Positions 1-8,768 are shown, counted from the first letter of the stretch. The stretch: DNA of 64,000 nt from Parabacteroides hominis (GCF_014287585.1 NZ_JACOOJ010000004.1:1-64000), one strand, 5' to 3'. Numbers and translations are program-made. Notes: generated from the letters alone by a model not told the origin.

Positions 1-96
1 ACCGAAGGATTTGTCAACAAATTAAAGATGATTAAAAGAATGTGTTATGGACGAGCAAGCATAGAACTTCTCAAAAGAATGATGATTTGTGTATAA
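1..96 (+). mobile_element. ISL3-family transposase, C-terminal fragment (5' end outside window)
   Basis: Frame 1 is open from the first base to a TAA at 94-96. It encodes 31 residues with the core VNKLKMIKRMCYGRASIELL. This matches the well-conserved C-terminal end of ISL3/IS204/IS1001-type DDE transposases (general pattern N-KLKxIKRxxYGRAxxxLLKRR). Only the tail is visible, so the family call rests on this motif and I cannot tell whether the upstream part is intact. No clear terminal inverted repeat could be found downstream. The adjacent TolC remnant suggests the element sits in a decayed region. Confidence 0.75.
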
Positions 97-328
97 GGCA
101 GCAAATGTGAACAAGACCCAATAAATTTTCCCGCAGGGGTAATATTTTTTAATAATCTTATACATGCTATAACGCTGATTGCCAACACTCTTTAAATAAG
201 CTGTTTTTTAGGGGGATATTGTCGGTTTTGACAATTCGGAACGGGATAGGTAAAGGCCGCTATCGGTCGTTTTTATATATAATATGGAACAATTTAGTAT
301 CAAGCATCCCGCTTTTCCATTTCGGCGA
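97..328. other. AT-rich stretch without a recognisable gene
   Basis: This stretch lies between the transposase tail and the TolC-like remnant. I see no open frame with recognisable similarity. It presumably contains the right end of the insertion sequence, but no inverted repeat could be assigned with confidence. Confidence 0.5.
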
Positions 329-531
329 GCGGAGCAGGTGCGTGCCGCCAAAGCCAGTACGAAGTGGGCCTGGAGACGCTCTCGGACTACCTCGAAGCGC
401 AGGCTTTGTGGCAGCAGGCTTATGAAATGCAGGTCGATGCGCGTTTTCAGCTCTATTTGAATTATGTCGGTTATCTCAAAGCAGCAGGGGTGTTGTATGA
501 TTCCGTTCCTTATCTGTCGAAGGAAAAATGA
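329..531 (+). pseudogene. Remnant of a TolC-family outer-membrane efflux protein (C-terminal end, frameshifted)
   Basis: Two frames together read like the C-terminal end of a TolC/OMF protein. From 329 the frame gives AEQVRAAKAS. Around 350-358 homology moves to another frame giving SQYEVGLETLSDYLEAQALW, then a helix and NYVGYLKAAGVLYD, ending at TGA 529-531. The alternation of heptad-like helix and the terminal YLKAAG is typical of the last OMF helix. No start codon or N-terminal part is present. I read it as a dead fragment, probably truncated by the insertion sequence to its left. Confidence 0.7.
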
Positions 532-560
532 CGAATCGAGAGCAATGTAATAAATATTAC

Positions 561-574
561 CTATCAGTTGATAG
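561..574. promoter_or_regulatory. 14-bp palindrome upstream of the acyl-CoA carboxylase operon
   Basis: CTATCAGTTGATAG has 6-bp perfect arms (CTATCA/TGATAG) and lies 80 bp before the first carboxylase start. It could be an operator for the operon, but no regulator is linked to it and a chance palindrome is possible. Confidence 0.25.
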
Positions 575-653
575 ATAAACCTTATCCTTGCATCCGGTGT
601 TAGTATATAATAAATGCTTACATTGCACAAAACTCATTTAAACCGGAAATCCC

Positions 654-2198
654 ATGAAAGAGAAAATCGATCAGTTGGCGGCGCTCAATCACCAGGCAGA
701 GTTAGGTGGTGGAGAAGACCGGATCGCCAAGCAGCATGCGGCAGGGAAATTGACTGCCCGTGAACGTATTGAACTGCTCCTTGAAAAAGGAAGTTTCGTC
801 GAAGTAGACAAGTTCGTCACCCACCGTTGCACCGAGTTCGGACTCGAAAAACAGCGTCCGTTGGGCGACGGGGTGGTAACCGGCTACGGGATGATAGGTA
901 AACGCACGGTTTTTGTCTTCGCCCAAGACTTCACGGTCTTTGGCGGCGCCCTTTCCGAAACATATGCGCGTAAGATTTGCAAGATTATGGATATGGCGAT
1001 GCAATTGGGAGCTCCGGTGATCGGCCTGAACGATTCGGGCGGGGCGCGTATCCAGGAAGGCGTCCGCTCGCTGGCCGGATATGCGGAAATATTCCTGCGC
1101 AACTCGCTGGCTTCGGGTGTGATCCCGCAGATCAGCGCCATCATGGGGCCGTGTGCCGGAGGAGCCGTTTATTCGCCTGCGCTGACCGATTTTATCTTTA
1201 TGGTGAAAGATTCCAGCTATATGTTTATCACAGGCCCCGAAGTCGTGAAGAGCGTGACGCAGGAAGAAGTGACCATGAACGAGCTGGGCGGCTCGGAAGT
1301 GCACAGCACGAAATCGGGCGTTGCCCATTTCACCGCCGACAACGACATGGAATGTGTCATGAAGATACGCGAACTGATGTCCTTCCTGCCGAATAACAAC
1401 ATGGAGGAACCCCCGTTTGTCCCGACTACCGACAGCGCGAACCGCATCGACGAAAACCTGAACAACCTGGTCCCGACCAATCCGAACCAGCCCTACGACA
1501 TGCGCGAACTTATCGTTTCGGTTGCGGATGACAACAACTTCTTCGAAGTGCAGGAAGAATACGCCCGCAACATCCTGATCGGCTATATCCGCCTGAACGG
1601 GAAGACGGTCGGGGTCGTCGCCAACCAGCCGGCAGCTCTCGCCGGGACGCTCGATATCAATGCGTCGGTCAAAGCCGCCCGCTTCGTCCGTTTCTGCGAC
1701 GCGTTCAACATCCCGTTGCTGACGTTTGTGGACGTGCCGGGCTTCCTGCCGGGCGTCAACCAGGAATATGAAGGCATTATCCGCCACGGGGCCAAGCTGC
1801 TGTACGCCTATTGCGAGGCGACCGTCCCGAAAGTGACGGTTATCACGCGCAAGGCCTACGGAGGCGCCTACGACGTGATGAGTTCCAAGCATATCCGCGG
1901 CGATATCAATTTTGCCTATCCGACCGCCGAGATCGCCGTGATGGGGCCGGACGGCGCCGTCAATATCCTTTTCCGCAAAGAGCTGAAGAAAACCGAAGAC
2001 GTAGAGAAGAAACGCAAGGAGTTGCAGGACGATTACCGCGAGAAATTCGCCAATCCGTACCGTGCCGCCGAGTTGGGATATGTCGACGAGATCATCGAAC
2101 CGTCGGTAACCCGCCCGCGCCTGATCCGCAGCTTCGAGCTCTTGGCCAACAAACGGCAGTCCAACCCGCCGAAGAAACATTCCAATATTCCACTTTAA
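654..2198 (+). CDS. Acyl-CoA carboxylase carboxyltransferase (beta) subunit, propionyl-CoA type
   Basis: A 514-residue carboxyltransferase transferring CO2 from carboxybiotin to an acyl-CoA, most likely propionyl-CoA to give methylmalonyl-CoA, in the cytoplasm. The family N-terminus [11 protein letters not shown] is near residue 26. Two crotonase-like halves follow: oxyanion-hole glycines in GGARIQEGV near 128 and [16 protein letters not shown] near 165 in the N-half, and GGAYDVM near 403 in the C-half. Length matches PccB/MmdA proteins. It is followed after 12 nt by biotin carboxylase and then a biotin carrier, so this is the ATP-dependent carboxylase rather than the sodium-pumping decarboxylase, which needs a membrane beta subunit. 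Acetyl-CoA as a second substrate cannot be excluded. Confidence 0.93.
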   Translation: MKEKIDQLAALNHQAELGGGEDRIAKQHAAGKLTARERIELLLEKGSFVEVDKFVTHRCTEFGLEKQRPLGDGVVTGYGMIGKRTVFVFAQDFTVFGGALSETYARKICKIMDMAMQLGAPVIGLNDSGGARIQEGVRSLAGYAEIFLRNSLASGVIPQISAIMGPCAGGAVYSPALTDFIFMVKDSSYMFITGPEVVKSVTQEEVTMNELGGSEVHSTKSGVAHFTADNDMECVMKIRELMSFLPNNNMEEPPFVPTTDSANRIDENLNNLVPTNPNQPYDMRELIVSVADDNNFFEVQEEYARNILIGYIRLNGKTVGVVANQPAALAGTLDINASVKAARFVRFCDAFNIPLLTFVDVPGFLPGVNQEYEGIIRHGAKLLYAYCEATVPKVTVITRKAYGGAYDVMSSKHIRGDINFAYPTAEIAVMGPDGAVNILFRKELKKTEDVEKKRKELQDDYREKFANPYRAAELGYVDEIIEPSVTRPRLIRSFELLANKRQSNPPKKHSNIPL

Positions 2199-2210
2199 AA
2201 CGCAGCTGTT

Positions 2211-3722
2211 ATGATTAAGAAAGTATTAGTAGCCAATCGCGGCGAGATCGCTATGCGCATCTTTCGTACCTGCCGCGTGATGAATATCCCCACCGTTGCC
2301 ATCTATACGCATGTCGACCGTGGCGCCCTGCATGTCCGCTATGCCGAAGAAGCCTACTGCATCTCCGAGGATGAGTCCGACACTTCTTATCTCAAACCCG
2401 AACTGATCCTCTCGATCGCCAAGAAAACGGGAGCCGCCATCCATCCCGGTTACGGTTTCCTGTCGGAGAATGCCGATTTCGCCCGCCGTTGCGAGGAAGA
2501 AGGCGTGATCTTTATCGGTCCGAGCGCCGACGTGATCGCCCGTATGGGTGTCAAGACCGAGGCGCGTAAGATTATGGCGGCAGCCGGTGTCCCGATCGTC
2601 CCCGGAACGGAAGAACCTGTCTCCGGCCTCGAAGAAGCCCGCCGCGTGGCAGTCGAAGTCGGCTACCCGATCATGCTCAAAGCCCTTGCCGGAGGCGGTG
2701 GAAAAGGGATGCGCCTGGTGCGCGACGAGGCCGGGCTGGACGAGGCTTTCCGCCTTTCCCGTTCCGAGGCCGCCAATTCGTTCGGCAACGATGCCATCTA
2801 TATCGAAAAATATATCGAACATCCGCATCATATCGAAGTGCAGGTGTTAGGCGACAAATACGGGAATGTGATCCATTTGTACGACCGCGAATGCTCCATC
2901 CAGCGCCGCAACCAGAAAGTGATCGAAGAAGCCCCGTCGCCCTTCGTCAAGGAAGAAACGCGCCGGAAGATGTTAGAGATTGCCGTCGAAGCCTGCAAGA
3001 AGATCGGCTACTACAGCGCCGGGACGCTTGAGTTCATGATGGACAAGGACCAGAATTTCTACTTCCTCGAAATGAATACCCGCCTGCAGGTGGAACATTC
3101 GGTGACCGAAGAGTGTACCGGTGTCGATCTGGTGCGTGACATGATCCTCGTCGCAGCCGGCAACCCGCTTCCCTATAAGCAGAAAGACATCGAGTTCCGC
3201 GGAGCCGCCATCGAATGCCGCATCTATGCCGAGGACCCGGAGAACAACTTCATGCCGTCGCCCGGAATCATCAAGGTGCGCGAAGCCCCCGAAGGGCGCA
3301 ACGTGCGCCTGGACAGCGCCGCCTACGCCGGTTTCGAAGTCTCCCTCCATTACGACCCGATGATCGCCAAGCTGTGCGCCTGGGGCCGTAACCGCGAGTC
3401 GGCCATCTCCAACATGGTGCGCGCCCTCCGCGAATACAAGATCTTGGGGATCAAGACGACGATCCCGTTCCACCAGCGTGTGCTGCACAACGCGACATTC
3501 CTTTCCGGCAACTACGACACGACCTTCATCGACACCAAGTTCGACAAGGAAGACCTGAAACGCCGCCAGAGCAATGACCCGCTTGTCGCCGTGATCGCTG
3601 CCGCTATCAAGCATTTCGAGCAGGAGAAGGAAGCAGCCGCACGGGCAACGACCGTCCCGCTCGTCGGAGAATCCCTGTGGAAGTATTACGGCAAGTTACA
3701 GATGACGGCCAATAATTATTAA
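2211..3722 (+). CDS. accC: Biotin carboxylase subunit of acyl-CoA carboxylase
   Basis: A 503-residue ATP-grasp enzyme that carboxylates the biotin on the partner carrier using ATP and bicarbonate. Visible hallmarks are the N-terminal VLVANRGEIAMRIFRTC, the glycine-rich ATP loop GGGGKGMRLV near residue 160, HIEVQVLGD near 208, and FLEMNTRLQVEH near 285 with the Mg-ATP glutamate and the catalytic RxQVEH. The usual biotin carboxylase C-terminal domain follows, and a short extra tail rich in Glu/Ala precedes the stop. It lies between the carboxyltransferase and the BCCP genes. The intergenic space before the BCCP carries a repeat insertion. Confidence 0.95.
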   Translation: MIKKVLVANRGEIAMRIFRTCRVMNIPTVAIYTHVDRGALHVRYAEEAYCISEDESDTSYLKPELILSIAKKTGAAIHPGYGFLSENADFARRCEEEGVIFIGPSADVIARMGVKTEARKIMAAAGVPIVPGTEEPVSGLEEARRVAVEVGYPIMLKALAGGGGKGMRLVRDEAGLDEAFRLSRSEAANSFGNDAIYIEKYIEHPHHIEVQVLGDKYGNVIHLYDRECSIQRRNQKVIEEAPSPFVKEETRRKMLEIAVEACKKIGYYSAGTLEFMMDKDQNFYFLEMNTRLQVEHSVTEECTGVDLVRDMILVAAGNPLPYKQKDIEFRGAAIECRIYAEDPENNFMPSPGIIKVREAPEGRNVRLDSAAYAGFEVSLHYDPMIAKLCAWGRNRESAISNMVRALREYKILGIKTTIPFHQRVLHNATFLSGNYDTTFIDTKFDKEDLKRRQSNDPLVAVIAAAIKHFEQEKEAAARATTVPLVGESLWKYYGKLQMTANNY

Positions 3723-3729
3723 AACAACA

Positions 3730-3832
3730 TCCTTGTCCCCGCACTTGATGCGGGGCCGCAAAGGAACTGTCGGGATAAAGGCAGTGTCCATGCGATCCCG
3801 CGTCAGGCGCGGGAACGAGGTAAGTAAGGAGG
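3730..3832. repeat. REP-like CCGCG palindromes between biotin carboxylase and BCCP genes
   Basis: Two related imperfect palindromes lie here: CCCCGCACTTGATGCGGGG near 3737-3755 and TCCCGCGTCAGGCGCGGGA near 3796-3814. A third member, CCCCGCGTCAAGCGCGGG, lies at 31798-31814 behind the alkaline phosphatase gene. The insertion separates two subunit genes of one operon. It also creates a spurious upstream in-frame ATG at 3733, so the long N-terminus that frame would give is repeat-derived and not part of the protein. Confidence 0.75.
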
Positions 3833-3840
3833 AACTTATT

Positions 3841-4368
3841 ATGTCAGCAAAAGCATTAGCGACCTATTTCGCAACAGTAAACGATATCCCTGATACCGAA
3901 TTTAAAGTGGAAATTCTCGAAGACGGCCCCGTAAAGAAGGTTTCCGTCAACGGCAAAATCTACGAAGTGGACTATAATATGGGAGGCGACACGATCCATT
4001 CGATCATCCTGAACCACAAATCGCACGGCGTCCAGATCTCGAATATCGGCAACGACGTCTATGAGGTAAAGAATAAAGGCGATTATTTCCAGGTCCAGGT
4101 GATCGACGAATTGAAGAAGATGCGCCAGTCCCGCATCCGTTCCGCCGCCGCCGGCCGCCAGGTGATCACCGCCCAGATGCCGGGCGTGATCCTCAAGGTC
4201 AACGTCAAGCCCGGCCAGGAAGTGCAGGCGGGAACTCCGCTCTGCGTGCTCGTCGCCATGAAGATGGAAAACGAGATCCGCAGCCCGATCGACGGTGTGG
4301 TGAAGGAAGTGTATATTAACGACGGCGACAAAGTGTCTGTCGGCGATAAAATGTTAGTGGTAGAATAG
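3841..4368 (+). CDS. Biotin carboxyl carrier protein of acyl-CoA carboxylase
   Basis: A 175-residue carrier. I choose the ATG at 3841 because a strong AAGGAGG lies just upstream; the alternative start at 3733 reads through a palindromic repeat. Residues about 1-90 form a beta-rich region like the BT domain that docks propionyl-CoA carboxylase subunits. The last 75 residues are a biotinyl domain with the biotinylation motif VAMKMENEI, with the target lysine at about residue 141. It shuttles carboxyl groups between the two preceding gene products. A strong terminator follows at 4402. Confidence 0.92.
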   Translation: MSAKALATYFATVNDIPDTEFKVEILEDGPVKKVSVNGKIYEVDYNMGGDTIHSIILNHKSHGVQISNIGNDVYEVKNKGDYFQVQVIDELKKMRQSRIRSAAAGRQVITAQMPGVILKVNVKPGQEVQAGTPLCVLVAMKMENEIRSPIDGVVKEVYINDGDKVSVGDKMLVVE

Positions 4369-4401
4369 TTTTTTGTTCTTTTTGTGATTTTCATGGTGGT
4401 G

Positions 4402-4447
4402 AAAGGGAGGATCTCCGAAAAGATTCTCCCTTTTGTTCGTTTTATTT
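4402..4447 (+). terminator. Rho-independent terminator of the carboxylase operon
   Basis: Stem AAAGGGAG-g-ATCT with AGAT-t-CTCCCTTT, followed by TTGTTCGTTTTATTTTTG. It lies 34 nt after the BCCP stop codon. Confidence 0.8.
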
Positions 4448-4518
4448 TTGACATTTCTTTTTGCCCTGTCTTTTTAAATTCTTACCTTACCCGCCAGTTC
4501 CGAAAAGGGACGGATTCC

Positions 4519-4681
4519 GACAAAGGGCCCAAAAAAATAAATTGGACGCTTTGCCGGGTGACAAAAGCATCAAAAAAATAATTTGGGCCTTTCGCGAGCG
4601 GAAAAGCCTCGAAAAAAATAAAATGGAAGCTTTTTCGCCCGACAAAGGTCTCAAAAAAAAAATTCGGGCACTTTTTCGCCC
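4519..4681. repeat. Degenerate 40-41 bp tandem repeat array (four units) upstream of a DUF6261 gene
   Basis: Units start at 4519, 4560, 4601 and 4641. Each has the plan GACAAAGGnCTC, then a run of 7-10 A, then an ATTtGGgC-like stretch, then CTTTTTCGCCC; a fifth partial unit follows at 4682. The period (41, 41, 40, 41) is not a multiple of three. The open frames across it, such as 4461-4748, are therefore best explained as read-through of non-coding repeats. It fills most of the 390-bp gap before the next gene. Confidence 0.8.
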
Positions 4682-4759
4682 GGCAATGGGGCCACACCGG
4701 AAAACGGGTTTGTTGTCGGGCGGCAATGAATTGAATATAAATCTTTAAATCGAAAAAAC

Positions 4760-5536
4760 ATGAAACAAATCATCGATTTCAACAAAACAAAGTTAGCGGC
4801 AGAAGCCTCTTACCAGTTCCATCTCGGCATTCAGGCGCGCATCAAGAAGGAAACGGCTGATAAATTGGAGATCACCGAAGAAATCGTTCGTTACGACAAC
4901 GGTATCGCGCGTATGGATCGCGCCCTTGAATGCTTGTCGAAAAGCGCGTTCACTGCCAAAATGAATGTAGCGGACGGCAAACGCGATAAAATTATCAGGA
5001 TTTTACAATCACAAGTAGCATCCCCGGAGGTTTATCCCGATGTCGAGGATCAGGAAGCCTGCATGCATTTGAATATCCTGCTCGAATCGTATAAGGACAT
5101 TGCGAATGCCGCACAGGAAAAAGAAACCGGCATGTGCCGCAACCTGATCCAGGATTTCAGAAGCGATGCCTTTAAAGCGGATGTTACGAAACTGGGCCTC
5201 GACAAATGGGTGACACGCTTGGAAGAGGCCAACGAAGAGTTCGACGCAATGGTCGAAAACCGCATCTCTGAAAACCAGACGAAGGTCACCGGCGGTGTAG
5301 CCGAACCTCGTAAACAAACGGAACTGGCATATGAAGATATTGTGGCAAAAGTCAACGCCCTGGTGCGTGTCTATGGCGAAGCCAAATATGCCGATTTTAT
5401 TGATTATGTCAATGCCCGTATCGCTTACTTCAAGACGATCCTAAGCCATAAAGGTATCAAACAACCGTCCAACCCGCCGAATAATCCGGATATCCCGTCA
5501 TCGGGCGGAGAGGAAGAACGCCCCGGCGAATTGTAA
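4760..5536 (+). CDS. DUF6261 family protein
   Basis: A 258-residue, mostly alpha-helical, acidic protein without signal peptide or membrane segment. I recognise it as the Bacteroidales DUF6261 family from its overall layout: N-terminal IDFNKTKLAAEASYQFHLGI, a central helical region with RVTRLEEANEEFDAMVENR-like heptads, and a proline-rich tail (PSNPPNNPDIPSSGGEE). Function is unknown. It stands alone with its own terminator downstream, and a degenerate tandem repeat array lies immediately upstream. Confidence 0.75.
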   Translation: MKQIIDFNKTKLAAEASYQFHLGIQARIKKETADKLEITEEIVRYDNGIARMDRALECLSKSAFTAKMNVADGKRDKIIRILQSQVASPEVYPDVEDQEACMHLNILLESYKDIANAAQEKETGMCRNLIQDFRSDAFKADVTKLGLDKWVTRLEEANEEFDAMVENRISENQTKVTGGVAEPRKQTELAYEDIVAKVNALVRVYGEAKYADFIDYVNARIAYFKTILSHKGIKQPSNPPNNPDIPSSGGEEERPGEL

Positions 5537-5571
5537 GCCGTTATTTAGATTGAATTGTCCGTTTTTAAGAT

Positions 5572-5614
5572 AACACCGGTTATTCATTTTGGAATGGCCG
5601 GTGTTGACTTTTTT
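5572..5614 (+). terminator. Rho-independent terminator after the DUF6261 gene
   Basis: Stem AACACCGG / CCGGTGTT with an 18-nt loop, then GACTTTTTT. Confidence 0.8.
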
Positions 5615-5616
5615 GT

Positions 5617-5648
5617 CTTGCACAAGTCAAGGCGATTCGTTAGTTTTG
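5617..5648 (+). promoter_or_regulatory. Bacteroidetes-type promoter for the secreted protein gene at 5700
   Basis: A -33-like CTTG (5617-5620), 20 nt, and TAGTTTTG (5641-5648) fit the TTTG-N19-21-TAnnTTTG consensus. It lies directly behind the preceding terminator. Confidence 0.6.
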
Positions 5649-5699
5649 CTACCATTATAAAACAAAAATGTTTTATGTCTAATCTAAAAATATAGATTT

Positions 5700-7388
5700 A
5701 TGAAAAAAGTTTTTACATCGATTAGTATGGCGCTATGCCTCATGGCGTCTTCCTTTACCACCTCTGCACAGACTGCACAACTCAGCGAAGCGCAGAAAAA
5801 AGAAATCCAGAAAGAAGTATTGCCGGTCGTATTCGAACAAATCAAGCAGCAAGCCGGCCTTGACATCCTGGGTTGGGCACAGCCGCAGTTGACTTCGGAT
5901 TTCATTGGAAGTTTGCCAGTATTGAATGCTCAGAGTGGTCTTCGGGCTACAGAGCCTACAGCTTTTAATGTCAAACCGGATAGCATTATGGTTAATGTTG
6001 CTGCTATACCGGATATTCCTCCTGTAATGGTAGGCATGATGGGGGATATCAAAGTATCATTTGACAATCACAAGAAGATCATAGTCCCTCTGATAGGGGA
6101 AATGGTATTCGGACGCGGTGTTGAAATCGAAATGCCGGGTGTTATCAATGTTACATCTTCAAAACTTGGCGAACTGGCGGTAATCAATATCACGACTACC
6201 GGTGGAGAAGGCGATTTAATCCCGTTCACGATGGATATGACGATTTCTATAATGAATTCGGAGGTAACGCCAATGTTAGGCATCTCTTTTACGCAGAATA
6301 CGACAACACATGCGTTTGAAGCGGCAGTGGATCTCCAGGCTGGTATGAGAGCTATCATGGAGTTGATAAAAGGTTTCAGTGGAGAGACAACAGAGACTGA
6401 AGAACCGGCTTTGGACTATGTCGTAAGTATTAATCTGCCAGGGATGTTAGCTACCGGTGAGCTTCCGGTTTCTCTTTATGGCATACTGGAATCGGCTCCT
6501 GATAACAGAATCCCGATGGGAGATGCTGCTGTTGCTCTTGATCTCACTGGTAAAATGCCGGTTAAATATATAGGTCTTACCTCTTATGAAAATGCAGTAG
6601 CTAAGGGATGGCGCAAACTTTGGTTCAATATGGAACAGAAGACGGCTCAGGATCTGGTCTTGACGATCGACAATTATGTTTATACGACAGAGGCAAAGAC
6701 CGATTCCGCTTTTGGTGGTAAGACAATCATTACCATGAGCGATTATTCAAAAAGCATGACGCTGACAAACGCTCAATCTGCCCTGAGATCTGTGATCGAT
6801 CGTGTCGTTTCCGAATTGGCTACAGAAGGCAAAGCATCTATGTATGAGATGCAGATTTCAACAATTGTGGGTGATATAAATGCTGATGGCATACTGGATA
6901 ATAAAGATGCAATGCCTGTCATGGATATTCACGTGACACCGTCTGTTTCCGGTACGAACATGCTTGCTGCTATCAATATCAAGTCTTATGATTATGATGA
7001 AGAAACTGGAATTCCTACCGTTACGGAAATGGATGTGAATGCGGCTCTCAGCATGACAAGCGAAGTGATTAAAGTCGATGTCGTACCGGCTGGTGCTGCG
7101 GCTCCGCTTGCAAGCGCTTATTTGAAATCGAATGCGTTCGGCGTCGTAACAAGCAACGATGATATCACAATCAATACCGTAAAAGTAACGCCGGTAGACG
7201 GTGGCATCTATATCGACAATAGCGGAAAGGCAACCTATCGTATCGTTAATATGAGCGGTGCTACGATCGCTAACGGAACTGTTTCGGGTGACAACGCTTA
7301 CATCTCTACCTCTTCTTTGGCAAAAGGCATTTATGTAATTGTCGTAACAGAAAATGGCGTCAGCCAGTCTGTGAAATTCGCTCGTTGA
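5700..7388 (+). CDS. Exported protein of unknown function with a C-terminal sorting-like domain
   Basis: 562 residues. A signal peptide occupies residues 1-23 (…SSFTTSAQ). The body is beta-rich and repetitive, and I do not recognise a characterised family. At about residue 392 there is an EF-hand/dockerin-type calcium loop, DINADGILDNKDA. The last ~70 residues (IYIDNSGKATYRIVNMSGAT … LAKGIYVIVVTENG … VKFAR) resemble the type A C-terminal domain of the type IX secretion system. That would place it at the cell surface if the export system exists in this organism. The lipoprotein gene after it has a similar layout, suggesting related functions, but each gene has its own promoter and terminator. 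Confidence 0.6.
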   Translation: MKKVFTSISMALCLMASSFTTSAQTAQLSEAQKKEIQKEVLPVVFEQIKQQAGLDILGWAQPQLTSDFIGSLPVLNAQSGLRATEPTAFNVKPDSIMVNVAAIPDIPPVMVGMMGDIKVSFDNHKKIIVPLIGEMVFGRGVEIEMPGVINVTSSKLGELAVINITTTGGEGDLIPFTMDMTISIMNSEVTPMLGISFTQNTTTHAFEAAVDLQAGMRAIMELIKGFSGETTETEEPALDYVVSINLPGMLATGELPVSLYGILESAPDNRIPMGDAAVALDLTGKMPVKYIGLTSYENAVAKGWRKLWFNMEQKTAQDLVLTIDNYVYTTEAKTDSAFGGKTIITMSDYSKSMTLTNAQSALRSVIDRVVSELATEGKASMYEMQISTIVGDINADGILDNKDAMPVMDIHVTPSVSGTNMLAAINIKSYDYDEETGIPTVTEMDVNAALSMTSEVIKVDVVPAGAAAPLASAYLKSNAFGVVTSNDDITINTVKVTPVDGGIYIDNSGKATYRIVNMSGATIANGTVSGDNAYISTSSLAKGIYVIVVTENGVSQSVKFAR

Positions 7389-7423
7389 TTCAGGTTTTGA
7401 TCTGGAATATTTCTTTTTTAAGT

Positions 7424-7466
7424 GGCGCCGGTTGTTTCTTCGGAAATAACCGGCGTTAACTTTTTT
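7424..7466 (+). terminator. Rho-independent terminator
   Basis: Stem CGCCGGTT / AACCGGCG around a 14-nt loop, then TTAACTTTTTT, 40 nt after the stop of the exported protein gene. Confidence 0.8.
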
Positions 7467-7468
7467 CC

Positions 7469-7500
7469 TTTGTTTCTCACATCTCTATTCTGTATCTTCA
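7469..7500 (+). promoter_or_regulatory. Bacteroidetes-type promoter of the lipoprotein gene at 7534
   Basis: TTTG at 7469-7472, exactly 20 nt, then TATCTTCA at 7493-7500, a good match to TTTG-N20-TAnnTTTG apart from the last bases. Confidence 0.6.
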
Positions 7501-7533
7501 CGTCGTTTTTATGTATAATTTAAATAGAAGTTT

Positions 7534-8709
7534 ATGAAGAAAAATCTGTTATTTGTGTTTACGATGTTGTGTGCGTTGAGTTTCTTCACCGCCTGTAGCG
7601 ATGATGACAACAAGAAGAATGAACCGGAAGGGGCAGTGCTGTTGAAGGGCACACAGACTTACAGCGCCGAAAAGCTTTCTCTCAAATATGGAGACAGCCC
7701 GCTTTTAGGTAAAGCGATCATATTTGCGACCGAAGATGGCAAAACCGGAACGATTAAGATGGAAGGTGTGTTTGATCCGAGTATCATCGAAGACCTGTTG
7801 CCTTCAAAGACTGAGCAAATGGTGTCATTAGCTCCGGGTGTTGTTCCGGGTGAAGTAACAACTATGTTTAATGTCAATCTGACTCAGGATGGAAATAAAT
7901 ACACATTCGAAGGCACAGACTCCAACAACGGCCGCGAAATGAAGTACGCCGGTACGGTCGATTCCACCTCCATGACCTTGGCCGTCAACGTCACGATGCC
8001 AAAGAACGATCTGTTGGGGACTTGGAACTTGGCTCCGATCATTCCCGGCGAAAGTGCAGCAGAGGCAAATAAATCGCAACCTCTGACGATGTCATGGGTT
8101 TCTTCCACGCCTATAAAAATAGATTGGAATTGGATTGATCCGCAGATGCCTGCAGGGACGATGATGGAGATGCCTGTTGATAATGTCGTTAAATTGTTGA
8201 GTAGCCTTTATGCATCTCCTGCATTGGCCGGAGCTTTGGAAAGCATTACTTTCCAGACTGATGGTAATATTGTTGCTTCTTATAAGTCGAAAGGACAGGC
8301 CGATTGGCAAACTTCTCCCACTAATTTGGCTCAATATTACATTAAAGACAATAAGATGTTTGTCCAGTTGAATATCGACAACATCATTGCCACGGTGATG
8401 GCTAATAAAGGTACAAAAGCCTCGACCAAAGCCGGCTTTGTCGATATCATTAATGGATTTGCTTCTCTTTTGTCGAAAGGGGTCCCTATGAATTATGCAA
8501 TCAAGAGTGATGCGGCTACTATTTCTGTAGACCAGACATTGCTTCTTCCGTTGCTGTCGTTATTGGCTGATGAAACGATTGTCACATTGCTTCTTCCCAA
8601 TATCCCGGAAAACTACCAGACTGCTGCCTCTGAAGTATTGAAGCAATTGCCGGAAATCATTAAAAATACAACAGAAATGAATGTTTCTCTACATTTGGTA
8701 AAGAAGTAA
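7534..8709 (+). CDS. Exported lipoprotein, DUF4925-like
   Basis: 391 residues. The signal peptide ends in the lipobox FFTAC with the lipidated cysteine at residue 21, followed by acidic SDDDN, which in Bacteroidetes favours surface export. The first half is a beta-rich lipocalin-like region with repeated strand patterns (KLSLKYGDSPLLGKAIIFAT … KYTFEGTDSNNGREMKYAGT), which I associate tentatively with DUF4925. The second half is more helical. Function is unknown. It has its own promoter and a strong terminator, and follows another exported protein gene of similar style. Confidence 0.6.
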   Translation: MKKNLLFVFTMLCALSFFTACSDDDNKKNEPEGAVLLKGTQTYSAEKLSLKYGDSPLLGKAIIFATEDGKTGTIKMEGVFDPSIIEDLLPSKTEQMVSLAPGVVPGEVTTMFNVNLTQDGNKYTFEGTDSNNGREMKYAGTVDSTSMTLAVNVTMPKNDLLGTWNLAPIIPGESAAEANKSQPLTMSWVSSTPIKIDWNWIDPQMPAGTMMEMPVDNVVKLLSSLYASPALAGALESITFQTDGNIVASYKSKGQADWQTSPTNLAQYYIKDNKMFVQLNIDNIIATVMANKGTKASTKAGFVDIINGFASLLSKGVPMNYAIKSDAATISVDQTLLLPLLSLLADETIVTLLLPNIPENYQTAASEVLKQLPEIIKNTTEMNVSLHLVKK

Positions 8710-8768
8710 GAAAGAGCTGTTAGTATTCGGATTATTTCTGTATAGGGCTTAGGCTCTAATATATAAAC

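Noticed and set aside
702-2180. 492-codon open frame on the minus strand opposite the carboxyltransferase gene
   Set aside because: It mirrors a well-conserved plus-strand enzyme gene of high GC3; the translation has no recognisable family, and such antisense frames are common shadows.
654-4368. Sodium-translocating methylmalonyl-CoA decarboxylase
   Set aside because: The operon contains an ATP-grasp biotin carboxylase and lacks the membrane beta subunit, so it is an ATP-dependent carboxylase.
4461-4748. 95-codon frame with lysine-rich repeats upstream of the DUF6261 gene
   Set aside because: It translates a 40-41 bp non-coding tandem repeat whose period is not a multiple of three; other frames over it are open too.
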